From Rathayibacter agropyri (GTDB lineage Bacteria; Actinomycetota; Actinomycetes; Actinomycetales; Microbacteriaceae): 64,000 nucleotides of DNA. A program made the translations under genes and the position numbers. The notes beneath the pieces are model-generated. The model did no database searches. It was not told the origin of the DNA and was given only the letters and a program-made list of their open reading frames with translations. The DNA is taken from NCBI RefSeq assembly GCF_013249015.1, contig NZ_JABRPL010000003.1:402245-466244 (forward strand), given 5' to 3'. Numbering within the stretch: position 1 is the first letter of the stretch; each line of letters opens with the position of its first letter. This document shows positions 8,678 to 16,929 of the stretch, one piece after another.

Positions 8678-8716
8678 GGGGTGAGCATCCGGGAGACGGA
8701 TGAGGGGGAGATGAGC

Positions 8717-10063
8717 TCAGGCGGCGGCGAGCGAAATCCGGATGGTCGTGCCGCCGCCGGGGGAGTCCTCGGCGGTGATGTGTCCGCCGGCATCCGCGAC
8801 GATCTGCGCGGCGATCGCCAGGCCCAGACCCGATCCCGGGGTCCCGCGGGAAGCCGTCCCACGATGGAACCGCTCGAATACCCGCTCCCGTTCTGCGGGC
8901 GGGATGCCGACGCCGTGATCCACGACGCGGATGATCACCTGGCGATCCCCGTCGCGGTCGACCTGGAGCACGACCGGGTGGCCTGCGCCGTACTTCCCCG
9001 CGTTGTCGAGTACGACGTCCAGGAGCCGGCCGAGGCGTCCCTCCGGAACAAGCGCCAGCACGCCTTCCGCCTCTGTCTCGAGCGTCACAGCGCTGGGCCA
9101 GCGGCGCCCGGCGGCCGCAACGGCCTCGCGTGCCGCGTCGATGACATCGGTCGCGGCCAGGACGGCGCGAGGTGCCCGATCGCCGCGAGCGAGCTCGGCG
9201 AGGTCATCGACGGTGAGGGTCATCGCGTCGAGCTCCTCGAGGAGCGCGGCCTGGAGCGCCGCCCGTGTCTGGTCGCTGAGCGGGCGGTCACCGGTGAGCA
9301 GCTGGACGTTCGTGCGCAGGGTGGTGAGCGGAGTCCTCAGCTCGTGCGAGGCGTCGGCGACGAAGTCGCGCTGCGTGTCCTGCGCGGCGGCGAGCTCGCC
9401 GAGCATCGCCGAGAACGAACGCGTCAGGCGGCCGAGTTCGTCGTCGCGTCCGGTGTCGCCAAGGTCGATCGGGGCGTGCGGGTCTGCCGTCGCCCTCACC
9501 CTTCGGACGGCATCGTCCAGGCGCCGGACGGGACGCAGGCCTGCGGTCGCGGCGAGTGCGCCGAGTGCTGCCGCGAGCAGGATCCCTGTTGCGCTCGCCA
9601 CGGCGAGAGCGAGCGCGGTGCGCTGAAGCGCCGTGTCGGTCTGTCGCGTGGGCAGGCCCACCAGCACTGCCTCTCCCGCGCCCGTTGGCAGGACCAGCAC
9701 CCGCACTCCCTCCGCTGTGTACCGCTCGCGTGGCGAGGAGCCTTCGATCACGGCGAGCGCCTCTCGGCTCACGCGCAGTGGGCCGTCGCCGGGCTCCGTC
9801 GCCGCATCGACCCGTCGGACGCAGGCCGGCTCGATGACGAAGCGGCAGGTGCTCCCGTTCTCGTTCGTCCACCCCGGGTCCGCGGCGATCAGGCGTTGCA
9901 CGCGGGTCGCCTCGCGATCCAGGGCGGTGTTGAGGGAGCTGTCGAGCTGGGCGGACACGACGAACCAGGTCAGCGCCGACACGAGGATGACCGCGAGGGC
10001 CACCGCTGCGGCGACGACCGCGGCGACCCTGCGTCGCAGTGATCCGCTCCGCCTCCGCGTCAC
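8717..10063 (-). CDS. Two-component sensor histidine kinase
   Basis: A 448-residue kinase with transmembrane segments at about 13-37 and 148-172 enclosing an extracytoplasmic sensor of about 110 residues, then HAMP, HisKA with phospho-acceptor H240 (ADASHELRTPLTTLR), an N-box (VVLDNAGKYG) and G-boxes (VDHGVGIPP, GSGLGLAIA). Its GTG start overlaps the response-regulator stop by 4 bases. The sensor region holds two cysteines (STCRFV and PACVRR) that may be disulphide-bonded or redox-sensitive. The pair faces away from the molybdopterin oxidoreductase gene, an obvious candidate target, though no operator is proven. Confidence 0.96.
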   Translation of the reverse strand: MTRRRSGSLRRRVAAVVAAAVALAVILVSALTWFVVSAQLDSSLNTALDREATRVQRLIAADPGWTNENGSTCRFVIEPACVRRVDAATEPGDGPLRVSREALAVIEGSSPRERYTAEGVRVLVLPTGAGEAVLVGLPTRQTDTALQRTALALAVASATGILLAAALGALAATAGLRPVRRLDDAVRRVRATADPHAPIDLGDTGRDDELGRLTRSFSAMLGELAAAQDTQRDFVADASHELRTPLTTLRTNVQLLTGDRPLSDQTRAALQAALLEELDAMTLTVDDLAELARGDRAPRAVLAATDVIDAAREAVAAAGRRWPSAVTLETEAEGVLALVPEGRLGRLLDVVLDNAGKYGAGHPVVLQVDRDGDRQVIIRVVDHGVGIPPAERERVFERFHRGTASRGTPGSGLGLAIAAQIVADAGGHITAEDSPGGGTTIRISLAAA

Positions 10064-10728
10064 GGTTCGAGCCGGTAGCCGAGGCCGCGGACGGCGCGGA
10101 TCGCCGGGGTGCCCGTCGCGGAGGTGATCTTGCGGCGCAGGGAGCTGACGGTGACGTCCAGCGTGTTCGAGGTCGGCGCGGGACCATCCGGCCAGGCCGC
10201 CTCGGTCAGCTCATCCCTCGTGCGAATCCGGGAGGGGTCGCGGAACAGCAGCTCCGCGACGATCGTCTCGAGGCGGGTCAGTTCGGTCACGCCCCCGGGG
10301 GCGTTCAGTCGGCGCTGGTCTCCGTCGAGCACGACGTCCCGCCACGTCACAGCGGCGGAGGCGGGGGCGCTGCGGCGAATCAGGGCGCGCACGCGGGCGC
10401 GCAGCTCGTTTACGTCGAAGGGCTTCCCGAGGTAGTCGTCGGCGCCGGCATCCAGCCCCGCGACGCGCTGCGGCGCGCGATCGTGGGCGGTGAGCATCAT
10501 CACGGGCACGGAGTCGCCCGCTGCGCGCAGTGCACGGCAGACTCCGAGGCCGTCCAAGAACGGCATGGCCAGGTCCAGGACGACAGCGTCCGGGTCGTGC
10601 TCGGCGACCGCGGCGAGACCCGCACGTCCGTCGGGAGCGGTGACGACTCGGTGGCCGTCGGTCTCGAGCGCCACGCGGATGCCGAGTAGCACGCGGGGGT
10701 CGTCGTCGACGACGAGCACAACTGTCAT
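10060..10728 (-). CDS. OmpR-family response regulator
   Basis: A 222-residue regulator with a receiver domain (acidic pocket D8-D10, phospho-acceptor D52, K102) and a winged-helix DNA-binding domain (about 130-222, ending VRGLGYRLEP). The ATG at 10728 gives the expected start MTVVLVVDDDPRVLLG; upstream residues in the longer frame are leader. It is the first gene of the kinase operon and is divergent from the molybdopterin oxidoreductase gene, with about 270 bases between the starts. Confidence 0.95.
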   Translation of the reverse strand: MTVVLVVDDDPRVLLGIRVALETDGHRVVTAPDGRAGLAAVAEHDPDAVVLDLAMPFLDGLGVCRALRAAGDSVPVMMLTAHDRAPQRVAGLDAGADDYLGKPFDVNELRARVRALIRRSAPASAAVTWRDVVLDGDQRRLNAPGGVTELTRLETIVAELLFRDPSRIRTRDELTEAAWPDGPAPTSNTLDVTVSSLRRKITSATGTPAIRAVRGLGYRLEP

Positions 10729-10831
10729 GACCGGTGCGCCCCTCCCTCTCGCGCGCCGGTGGAACGACCTGCGCTGCTGCATCGTACGAGAGCGCACTGC
10801 ATGCCGCGTCCCGTCCCTCGGCGGTGGCGCG

Positions 10832-10903
10832 CCGAGACGCCCGCCCCTCGCGGAGACACCGCCCACGCCGCGGTATCTCGCCGCACCGGCCGGTGTCTCG
10901 CCT
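10832..10903. repeat. Intergenic palindromic repeat with GAGAC arms
   Basis: GAGACACCG and CGGTGTCTC form arms around a centre containing CCCACGCCGCGG; a further GCCGAGACGCC lies just to the left. Related GAGAC/GTCTC palindromes occur at 14683-14711 and 26222-26299. It lies in the leader region between the divergent response regulator and oxidoreductase. Confidence 0.5.
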
Positions 10904-10998
10904 CCAGTGACAGGGCGTTACCTTTTCGTTACGGAAAAAGCGCCTCAGTGACCAAACTAGGGGCACCCTGGGAATCGGCAGGTCCGGGGCGAACACTC

Positions 10999-12603
10999 AT
11001 GTCCATGAACCAGACAGCGGCACCCGTGCGCCGGGCCAGCGAGCACCGTGCACGATTCTTTCTGCTCGCGGCCTTCGCCGGAGTCGTGACGGGCGGCGTC
11101 CTCCTCGCCATTGCCGAACTTGTCGCCCTCGCGGTCGCCCGCACCGCGAGCCCTGTGCTCGCGCTCGGGGCTTTTATTGTCGACATCGTCCCGCGGCCTC
11201 TCAAGGAGTTTGCGATCGAGACATTCGGCGAGAACGACAAGGTCTTCCTGCTGGCGAGCGTTGGCGCCGCTGTCGTGGTGGCCGCCGCAATTGCAGGCGT
11301 GCTCCAGCTGATCCGGCCGCCACTGGGCCAGGTGCTGCTCATCATCGCCGGCGGCCTTACGCTCGCGGCCATCGTCACCCGCGCCGGAGCCACGCCGCTC
11401 GCCGCGGTGCCCACGCTGGCCGGAATCATCGTCGCCGTCATCGTCATGCATCTCCTCTTCTCGCGCCTGCGCGCCTGGCGCACTGCTCGGGCCTCGGAGG
11501 CGAGGGGAACCGCCTCTGAGGCCCGCCCCGGGGCTCTCGAGCGCCGTAGTTTCTTCCGGGTGGCCCTGATCACCGCAGTCGGCGCTGCCGTCGTCGGGAC
11601 CGGGGCCCGCCTCGTCAACGCCGCTACATCGTCGCTGACTCGCGTGCGGGAGGCGCTGCGCCTGCCGACTCCGCGCAGCACCGTCACCGTGCCGGCCGGC
11701 GCCGAGCTCGACATCGAGGGCCTCACGCCGCTCTACACGCCGAACGCCGACTTCTACCGCGTCGACACCGCTCTCACCGTGCCGAACATTGATCCGTCGA
11801 CCTGGGCACTGAAGGTCACCGGCATGGTCGACCAGGAGGTGACGCTGACCCTCCAGCAGCTCTTCGACATGGGCGTCGATGAGTATGGCGTTACCCTCAC
11901 CTGCGTTTCGAACCAGGTCGGCGGCGATCTGGTCGGCAACGCGAAGTGGCTCGGCGTGCCGATCCGCGACGTGCTCGCCCTGGCCGGGGTGCAGAGCGGA
12001 GCGGACATGGTCCTCTCCAGCAGCATCGACGGCTACACCGCGTCGACTCCGCTCGCCTCCCTCACCGACGACGGACTCGACGCGATTCTCGCGGTCGGCA
12101 TGAACGGTGAGGCGCTGCCCTTCGAGCACGGGTTCCCGGTGCGGATGGTCGTACCCGGCCTTTATGGTTACGTCTCGGCCACCAAGTGGCTGACCGAATT
12201 GAAGGTGACCACGTTCGCGGCCGACGAGGCCTATTGGACGCCGCGCGGCTACTCCGCGCAGGCCCCGATCAAGATGTCCTCGCGGATCGACACCCCCCGC
12301 ATTGACGCGGCGATCCCGTCGGGCGCGACCAAGATTGCCGGAGTCGCCTGGGCGCAGACCGTCGGCATTGCGAAGGTCGAGGTGAGCATCGACAGCGGCG
12401 ACTGGCAGGAGGCGACGCTCTCGACTCCAGTGAACGTCGATACCTGGGTGCAGTGGTACGTCGATTGGCAGGCTGAGACCGGCGCGCACTACGTCGCGGT
12501 CCGCGCAGTGGACGCCAACGGCACGGTGCAGACGGAGGAGCGCGCGCCGATCGCGCCCGACGGCTCCTCGGGCTGGCAGCGCACCCTCGTCCGCGTGAGC
12601 TGA
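10999..12603 (+). CDS. Membrane-anchored molybdopterin-dependent oxidoreductase (sulfite oxidase fold)
   Basis: A 534-residue protein with four hydrophobic N-terminal segments (about 22-155), then a basic RRSFFRVAL segment like a Tat-type anchor, and a sulfite-oxidase-type Mo-cofactor domain (about 230-430) with the molybdenum-ligand Cys302 in VTLTCVSNQVGG, followed by a Mo-co dimerisation Ig-like domain (about 440-530). The catalytic part would lie outside the membrane. Electron donor and substrate are unknown; homologues are often called YedY-like or SUOX-like. ATGs at 10999 and 11005 both fit; the longer reading from 10759 would run through the regulatory region. Confidence 0.93.
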   Translation: MSMNQTAAPVRRASEHRARFFLLAAFAGVVTGGVLLAIAELVALAVARTASPVLALGAFIVDIVPRPLKEFAIETFGENDKVFLLASVGAAVVVAAAIAGVLQLIRPPLGQVLLIIAGGLTLAAIVTRAGATPLAAVPTLAGIIVAVIVMHLLFSRLRAWRTARASEARGTASEARPGALERRSFFRVALITAVGAAVVGTGARLVNAATSSLTRVREALRLPTPRSTVTVPAGAELDIEGLTPLYTPNADFYRVDTALTVPNIDPSTWALKVTGMVDQEVTLTLQQLFDMGVDEYGVTLTCVSNQVGGDLVGNAKWLGVPIRDVLALAGVQSGADMVLSSSIDGYTASTPLASLTDDGLDAILAVGMNGEALPFEHGFPVRMVVPGLYGYVSATKWLTELKVTTFAADEAYWTPRGYSAQAPIKMSSRIDTPRIDAAIPSGATKIAGVAWAQTVGIAKVEVSIDSGDWQEATLSTPVNVDTWVQWYVDWQAETGAHYVAVRAVDANGTVQTEERAPIAPDGSSGWQRTLVRVS

Positions 12604-12627
12604 CGGCGCTCGCCCGAAAGACGAGGA

Positions 12628-13190
12628 GGAGCCGACGCTCCGCGAGGCGGTGCGAGAGTCGACGGTCCTCCGCACCGTCCGCGGCGGCTAGGTCGAGCAG
12701 CTTGAGATCGAGCGGCTGGTCGCTCTCGCTCGCCGGGGCGGCGTGCGGCTGCGCGTGCTCACGCCGCCCTGCGGCCTTGTGCTCGTCGGCGATTCGATGC
12801 TCGGGGTGCTCGGCGAACCGGTGGCGGAGTAGGACGCCGTCGTCGCGGACGCGCGCGCCCACCGTCAGGGCCTTCGCTACACCATGCAGGAGATGGTCGG
12901 GATCGTTGTGCGCGGACCCGCGACCGGTACCAACGATTCACACCGCGGTTGGCGCGACCGAGGTGCTGACCCGCGCGTTGGTCAACCTCTGCAGCCGACC
13001 GGGAGGCGCACCCGCTAGACAGATGCCGACGGAATCATGCGTCTGATGGTCGTCCCGTGGCGGCGCGCAGGCGAACTGCTCGCCGAGGTGCTCCTCGCCC
13101 TGCGTTCCTCCGCAATGGACCAGCCGCTCGTGGTCCGCGTCGTGTCTGGGGTCAGTGCGCGGCTCGCGGCGGCATGCTCGACTCCGCTCG
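12628..13190 (+). pseudogene. DUF2254 membrane protein, C-terminal decayed remnant
   Basis: Pieces of the C-terminal soluble part of DUF2254 proteins can be read in shifting frames: VLRTVRGG, stop, VEQLEIERLVALARRGGVRL, then GLVLVGDSMLGVLGEP, stop; after a frameshift TAVGATEVLTRALVNLCSRP (family: NDPxTA...cidxL), and after another VPWRRAGELLAEVLLALR with MDQPLVVRVVSG. In-frame TAG codons near 12690 and 12831 and at least two frameshifts break the frame. The N-terminal transmembrane half is absent, so the gene was truncated as well as mutated. Confidence 0.7.
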
Positions 13191-13334
13191 CATGCGGAGC
13201 CAACTCTGCCGGACCTCGGACACCGGACGGCGGGCGCCCGCAACGTTGATCGTTCGCTGCTGGCTTGGTCGGTTTCGGTTCAGCTGCTCGGCGACGCGGC
13301 GGATGGTCTCTTCTTCAGAAGATTCATGAGTCAT
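13152..13334 (-). CDS. Small hypothetical protein (about 60 aa) downstream of the GAF gene
   Basis: It starts at the ATG at 13334, only two bases after the GAF-gene stop, with AAAGAGGG about six bases upstream (inside the end of the GAF gene), which suggests translational coupling. The N-terminal part MTHESSEEETIRRVAEQLNR is a plausible acidic/helical sequence. The 3' part runs antisense to the decayed DUF2254 remnant, so the natural end may have been lost. The family is not recognised. Confidence 0.4.
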   Translation of the reverse strand: MTHESSEEETIRRVAEQLNRNRPSQQRTINVAGARRPVSEVRQSWLRMRAESSMPPRAAH

Positions 13335-13336
13335 GA

Positions 13337-14341
13337 TCATCCCTCTTTCTCTGTGCTCTGCACAATAGCCGGTGGCACTGACATTCTCGCCGCAGTTGTG
13401 GCGAGATTTCTAGGGCCAGTGGCGTACGCCATCGCGAGTGCAAACGAGCGCGCCATCGCCAGCAACGTGGCCCGCTGTACCCCCTGGATGGCGCCGGCAT
13501 TGGCGCAGTTGACGCTTAGCACCCCGAACACGACGTTCCCTACCTTCACCGGAATGGATACGAAGGTGACGTACCGCGCATTCTCCCAGTTGAGCCCGTA
13601 CACCTCGTCGCCCACCGAGTGAACCTCCGCTTCCTCATCAGAACGGTCGAGGAGCAGCCAGATCGTGTGATCCGGGTCCTCTTCCTCAATGAAGGGACGA
13701 TCCGGGCGATCGCTCCGTCCATACTCCGTCTGATGCTGGGGGTCTCCGAGGACTCGACTGCCACGTTCTCCCGTGAGCGTGTAGTACGTGGCGCGGCTTC
13801 CCGGCCCGATGGCCTTCGCAGCACACATGACGAGGATCCGCCGGAGGGTCTGAAGGTGCTCGAATCGACTCGAACCCTCCAGGAATGACACGTTCAGTGC
13901 TTCGGCGATGAACGTGTTCAGGTCTGACACGGCGTTCTCGGCTGCATCCTCGCTACCCGACAGTGCAAGATCAGCAAGCCGCTGGGCCTCTGTGGCCTCA
14001 GCTTGAGCGACGGCGGCGCGATGCGCTTCACTCGCGGAGTCGTACTTGTCAGCCACTTTGTCGAGGACGAGGGCGAACACGGCGGCTATACCGGCGATCA
14101 CCACGATGGGGGTCCACCCCGGGTCCATCGTTCCGTCCGCCTGGACGAAGAACCGAGGCGCGATGACCGCGACCACTCCTCCAAGAAGGGTTACAGTGAG
14201 CAGCGCCCACTTTGCCTTGAGGGCGGACGCCCCCGGTCCGACAATCTTCAGGACCCATGTCAGCTCGTTCAGCTGCTCCACTGCACGATGCTCTGCCACG
14301 ACCGAATCGTGGCAGAGGTCCGCGCTCTCGGCAAACCACAT
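13337..14341 (-). CDS. GAF-domain membrane protein
   Basis: A protein of about 334 residues with two N-terminal hydrophobic segments (WALLTVTLLGGVVAVIAP and PIVVIAGIAAVFALVL), a helical linker rich in Ala/Glu that may be a coiled coil, and a C-terminal GAF-like sensing domain (from about residue 140; LRRILVMCAAKAIGPGSRAT, then FVSIPVKVGNVVFGVLSVNC). No kinase, cyclase or other output domain follows. The ATG at 14341 has only a weak ribosome-binding site; starts further in at GTG codons are possible. Base composition is somewhat lower in GC than its neighbours. Confidence 0.7.
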   Translation of the reverse strand: MWFAESADLCHDSVVAEHRAVEQLNELTWVLKIVGPGASALKAKWALLTVTLLGGVVAVIAPRFFVQADGTMDPGWTPIVVIAGIAAVFALVLDKVADKYDSASEAHRAAVAQAEATEAQRLADLALSGSEDAAENAVSDLNTFIAEALNVSFLEGSSRFEHLQTLRRILVMCAAKAIGPGSRATYYTLTGERGSRVLGDPQHQTEYGRSDRPDRPFIEEEDPDHTIWLLLDRSDEEAEVHSVGDEVYGLNWENARYVTFVSIPVKVGNVVFGVLSVNCANAGAIQGVQRATLLAMARSFALAMAYATGPRNLATTAARMSVPPAIVQSTEKEG

Positions 14342-14384
14342 ACGCTTGCTTCTGCTCTCTTGCCCCAACAGTTGCGGTCGTCGG

Positions 14385-14622
14385 CGTCCGCGCTCCAGAG
14401 GGCGGAGCATCTCGCCGACTCCGCCCGTCGGCCGCGGCAGAACGCTCGCCTGCTGCAGGATCGCCGCCGCCGGGTCGTTCCACCCTCACTCGACGTCAAG
14501 GAGGTTCTGCTCGCCGCGGAGCAGACTCCCCGCGTACTCGCTCGCATCGTCCTGGTCACGGATGGGATTCATCCGGCCATGCTGCCAGGCGGCGTTGCCC
14601 TCCGGCCCGGTCCGGCGCGTTG
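14385..14622 (+). other. Possible gene remnant in a gene-free stretch
   Basis: The 447 bases between the GAF gene and the oxidoreductase gene hold no intact gene. One plus-strand frame (SALQRAEHLADSARR, then VVPPSLDVKEVLLAAEQTP) has the look of an actinobacterial sensor-kinase dimerisation region, but it lacks a start and any ATPase domain. This is a weak resemblance only. Confidence 0.25.
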
Positions 14623-14682
14623 AGATGCAGCGCTCGGGCGCTCCTCCGTCGTCCTCGCGGCCGTGCTCGCCCGCTTCGGCGC

Positions 14683-14711
14683 CGAGACGCCGTTAGCAGC
14701 GCAGCGTCTCG
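14683..14711. repeat. Short inverted repeat (CGAGACGC / GCGTCTCG)
   Basis: Perfect 8-bp arms around a 13-base centre, followed by GGTGTCTCG at 14722. It resembles the GAGAC-type palindromes at 10832-10903 and 26222-26299. Confidence 0.5.
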
Positions 14712-14788
14712 ACGAGAGAGCGGTGTCTCGATGCCGGAGCAACAACGGAGACTGGAGGGCTTCGAATCGATTCGAGTAGGCTCGCGGC

Positions 14789-15898
14789 ATGACAGACACC
14801 ACCACCGAACTGCGGGTCGGCGTCGTCGGCCTCGGCTTCGCCGGCACCACCCACCTCGACGCCTTCCAGTCCCTCCCCGGTGCACGCGTCGTCGCGCTCG
14901 CCGGTCAGGAGGAGACGCGCCTGCGCGAGCTCGGCGCCACCCGCGACGTCCCCGACCTCTACGCCGATTGGGAGGACCTCGTTGCCCGCGACGACCTCGA
15001 CGTTGTGTCCATCGGCGTCCCGAATCACCTGCACCACCCCATCGCCATCGCCGCGCTGGCCACCGGCAAGCACGTCTTCTGCGAGAAGCCGCTCGCCACC
15101 ACCGCCGAGTTGGCCGCCGAGATGGTCGAGGCCGCGCGCGCGAATGACCGCGTGCTCGAGATCGCCTACAACCACCGTCGCCGCGCCGACGTCGCCTTCC
15201 TCCGCGACTACCTCGACGACGCTCCGCTCGGCGACGTTTACCACGCTCGCGCGAGCTGGCAGCGGCGCACCGGCATCCCGGGCATCGGGTCCTGGTTCAC
15301 CAGCAAGGAACTCGCGGGCGGCGGTCCGCTGATCGACCTCGGCTCGCACGTGCTCGACATCGCGCTGCACCTGCTCGACGAGCCGCGCGTCACCAGCGTC
15401 TCGGCCGTCGCGTACGGCGAGATCGGCCGCTCCGGCCGCGGCGGACGCCCGCACGGAGTCGCCGCGACCGGCACTCACGCGTTCGAGGTGGAGGACTTCT
15501 CGAGCGCACTGCTGCGCCTCGACAACGGCCGCTCCCTCCAGCTCGACGCCTCCTGGGCCAGCTACTCGAAGGTCCACGAGGACATCGAGGTCGAGTTGCT
15601 CGGCTCGGCCGGCGGCGCGCGCCTGCACATCGCCGACTACGCCACGGAGGGGACGCTCACGCTCTACTCCGACGTCGCCGGAGCGCCGACCGTCTCGCAC
15701 CCCGACGTGAAGGTCCCGGCCGGCCACCACCGCTTGGTCATTGCCGAATTCCTGGCGGCGATCGCCTCGGGAGCCGACGCCCCCGCGGGCGCGCCCCGCT
15801 ACTTCGGCCACTACGGCGAATACGCGCTGCACCGCAGCCGGGTGGTCGACGCGATCTACCGCTCCGCCGCCGAGAAGAAGGAGGTGACGGTCGCGTGA
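14789..15898 (+). CDS. Gfo/Idh/MocA family oxidoreductase
   Basis: A 369-residue NAD(P)-dependent sugar or polyol dehydrogenase. Rossmann motif GVVGLGFAG near the N-terminus; the family motif EKPLATT in KHVFCEKPLAT; and the conserved GGPLIDLGSHVLDIALHLL with the catalytic Asp and His of the C-terminal domain. It overlaps the ThuA-like gene by 4 bases (GTGA). Paired Gfo/Idh and ThuA genes commonly serve catabolism of disaccharides through 3-keto intermediates; the specific sugar is not evident here. Confidence 0.95.
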   Translation: MTDTTTELRVGVVGLGFAGTTHLDAFQSLPGARVVALAGQEETRLRELGATRDVPDLYADWEDLVARDDLDVVSIGVPNHLHHPIAIAALATGKHVFCEKPLATTAELAAEMVEAARANDRVLEIAYNHRRRADVAFLRDYLDDAPLGDVYHARASWQRRTGIPGIGSWFTSKELAGGGPLIDLGSHVLDIALHLLDEPRVTSVSAVAYGEIGRSGRGGRPHGVAATGTHAFEVEDFSSALLRLDNGRSLQLDASWASYSKVHEDIEVELLGSAGGARLHIADYATEGTLTLYSDVAGAPTVSHPDVKVPAGHHRLVIAEFLAAIASGADAPAGAPRYFGHYGEYALHRSRVVDAIYRSAAEKKEVTVA

Positions 15899-16635
15899 GT
15901 GCCCCGATCAAGGTCCTCGTCTGGAACGAGTTCCGCCACGAGACCCGCGGCGACGAGACCGTGCTGCGCCACTACCCCGACGGCCTCCACCGTGTGATCG
16001 CCGACGGGCTCGCTCAGTCGCTCGGCTCCACCGTCTCGGTCCGTACGGCGACCCTCCCCGAGCCCGAGCACGGGCTCACCGAGGAGGCGCTGGCGACGAC
16101 GGACGTGCTGCTGTGGTGGGGCCACATCGCGCACGAGGAGGTGTCGGATGAGGTCGTGCAGCGGGTGCTGCGGCACGTGCACGAGGGGATGGGGATTCTG
16201 GTGTTGCACTCGGGCCACTACTCGTCCATCTTCAAGGCCCTGATGGGCACGACTTGTTCGCTGAAGTGGCGCAACGACCGCGACCGCGAGCTGGTCTGGA
16301 CGATCGCACCCACGCATCCGATCGCCGAGGGCGTGCCGAGCCCGCTGATCATCCCCGAGCAGGAGATGTACGGCGAGTACTTCGACATCCCGGTGCCGGA
16401 AGAGACGGTGTTCCTCTCGACCTTCACGGGCGGCGAGGTGTTTCGCTCCGGAGTGACCTACACGCGCGGCCTCGGCAAGGTGTTCTACTTCTCACCCGGC
16501 GACCAGGACTACCCCGTCTACCACCACCCCGACATCAAACGCGTGCTGGCGAACGCCGTCCGCTGGGCGCGCCCGACGCGCCCGCGCACCCCGCTCACCG
16601 CCGACCACCACCCCCGCGGCTGGTTCGAGCTATGA
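15895..16635 (+). CDS. ThuA-domain (trehalose utilisation) protein
   Basis: A 246-residue ThuA-like protein of the class-I glutamine-amidotransferase fold, with the motifs VLVWNEFRHE, LLWWGHIAHEEV, GILVLHSGHYS and YTRGLGKVFYFSPGDQDYP. Members act in sugar catabolism next to Gfo/Idh/MocA dehydrogenases. It starts at a GTG inside the end of the oxidoreductase gene. No signal peptide is present, so it is cytoplasmic. Confidence 0.93.
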   Translation: MSAPIKVLVWNEFRHETRGDETVLRHYPDGLHRVIADGLAQSLGSTVSVRTATLPEPEHGLTEEALATTDVLLWWGHIAHEEVSDEVVQRVLRHVHEGMGILVLHSGHYSSIFKALMGTTCSLKWRNDRDRELVWTIAPTHPIAEGVPSPLIIPEQEMYGEYFDIPVPEETVFLSTFTGGEVFRSGVTYTRGLGKVFYFSPGDQDYPVYHHPDIKRVLANAVRWARPTRPRTPLTADHHPRGWFEL

Positions 16636-16637
16636 CA

Positions 16638-16710
16638 CCTCCCGCGAGATGCCACTTGTGCACGCGTTTCCCGGCGTGTCGCGTACCGAAGTCGCATCTC
16701 GCGGAGGAGG
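16638..16710 (-). repeat. R-family palindromic repeat, copy 1
   Basis: The arms CGCGAGATGCCACTTGTG and CCGAAGTCGCATCTCGCG flank an asymmetric centre that reads CGCGACACGCCGGG on the minus strand. Six copies occur in the window (16638, 18732, 28344, 35409, 36843, 48594). This copy directly follows the ThuA stop and precedes a truncated gene. Confidence 0.8.
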
Positions 16711-16734
16711 TCTAGGCGCGCTCGACGGCCCCTC

Positions 16735-16874
16735 GCGCAGCCGCCACGGGTTGGCGGGTCCGAGCGCCGAGCGGCATCCGGCTCGGACTCTCGCCCCTGT
16801 CCACGTCGTTCGCCGAGCTCGAGCTCGTGGTGACGGCGATCCGCGATCTGCTGCTTGATGACGCGCAGGCGTGA
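16735..16874 (+). pseudogene. C-terminal fragment of a kynureninase-type class V aminotransferase
   Basis: The frame AATGWRVRAPSGIRLGLSPL followed by STSFAELELVVTAIRDLLLD ends at a TGA at 16872. GIRLGLSPLSTSF is characteristic of the last 50 residues of kynureninase and related PLP enzymes (R-x-GLSPL-S/T-T). Nothing upstream of about 16735 continues the protein, and the PLP-binding domain is absent. The fragment begins just beyond the R-family palindrome at 16638-16710. Confidence 0.7.
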
Positions 16875-16929
16875 GCGACGAGGCGCGCACGATGTCGGCT
16901 CCGGAGTACGCGGGAGGGCTTGCAGCACA

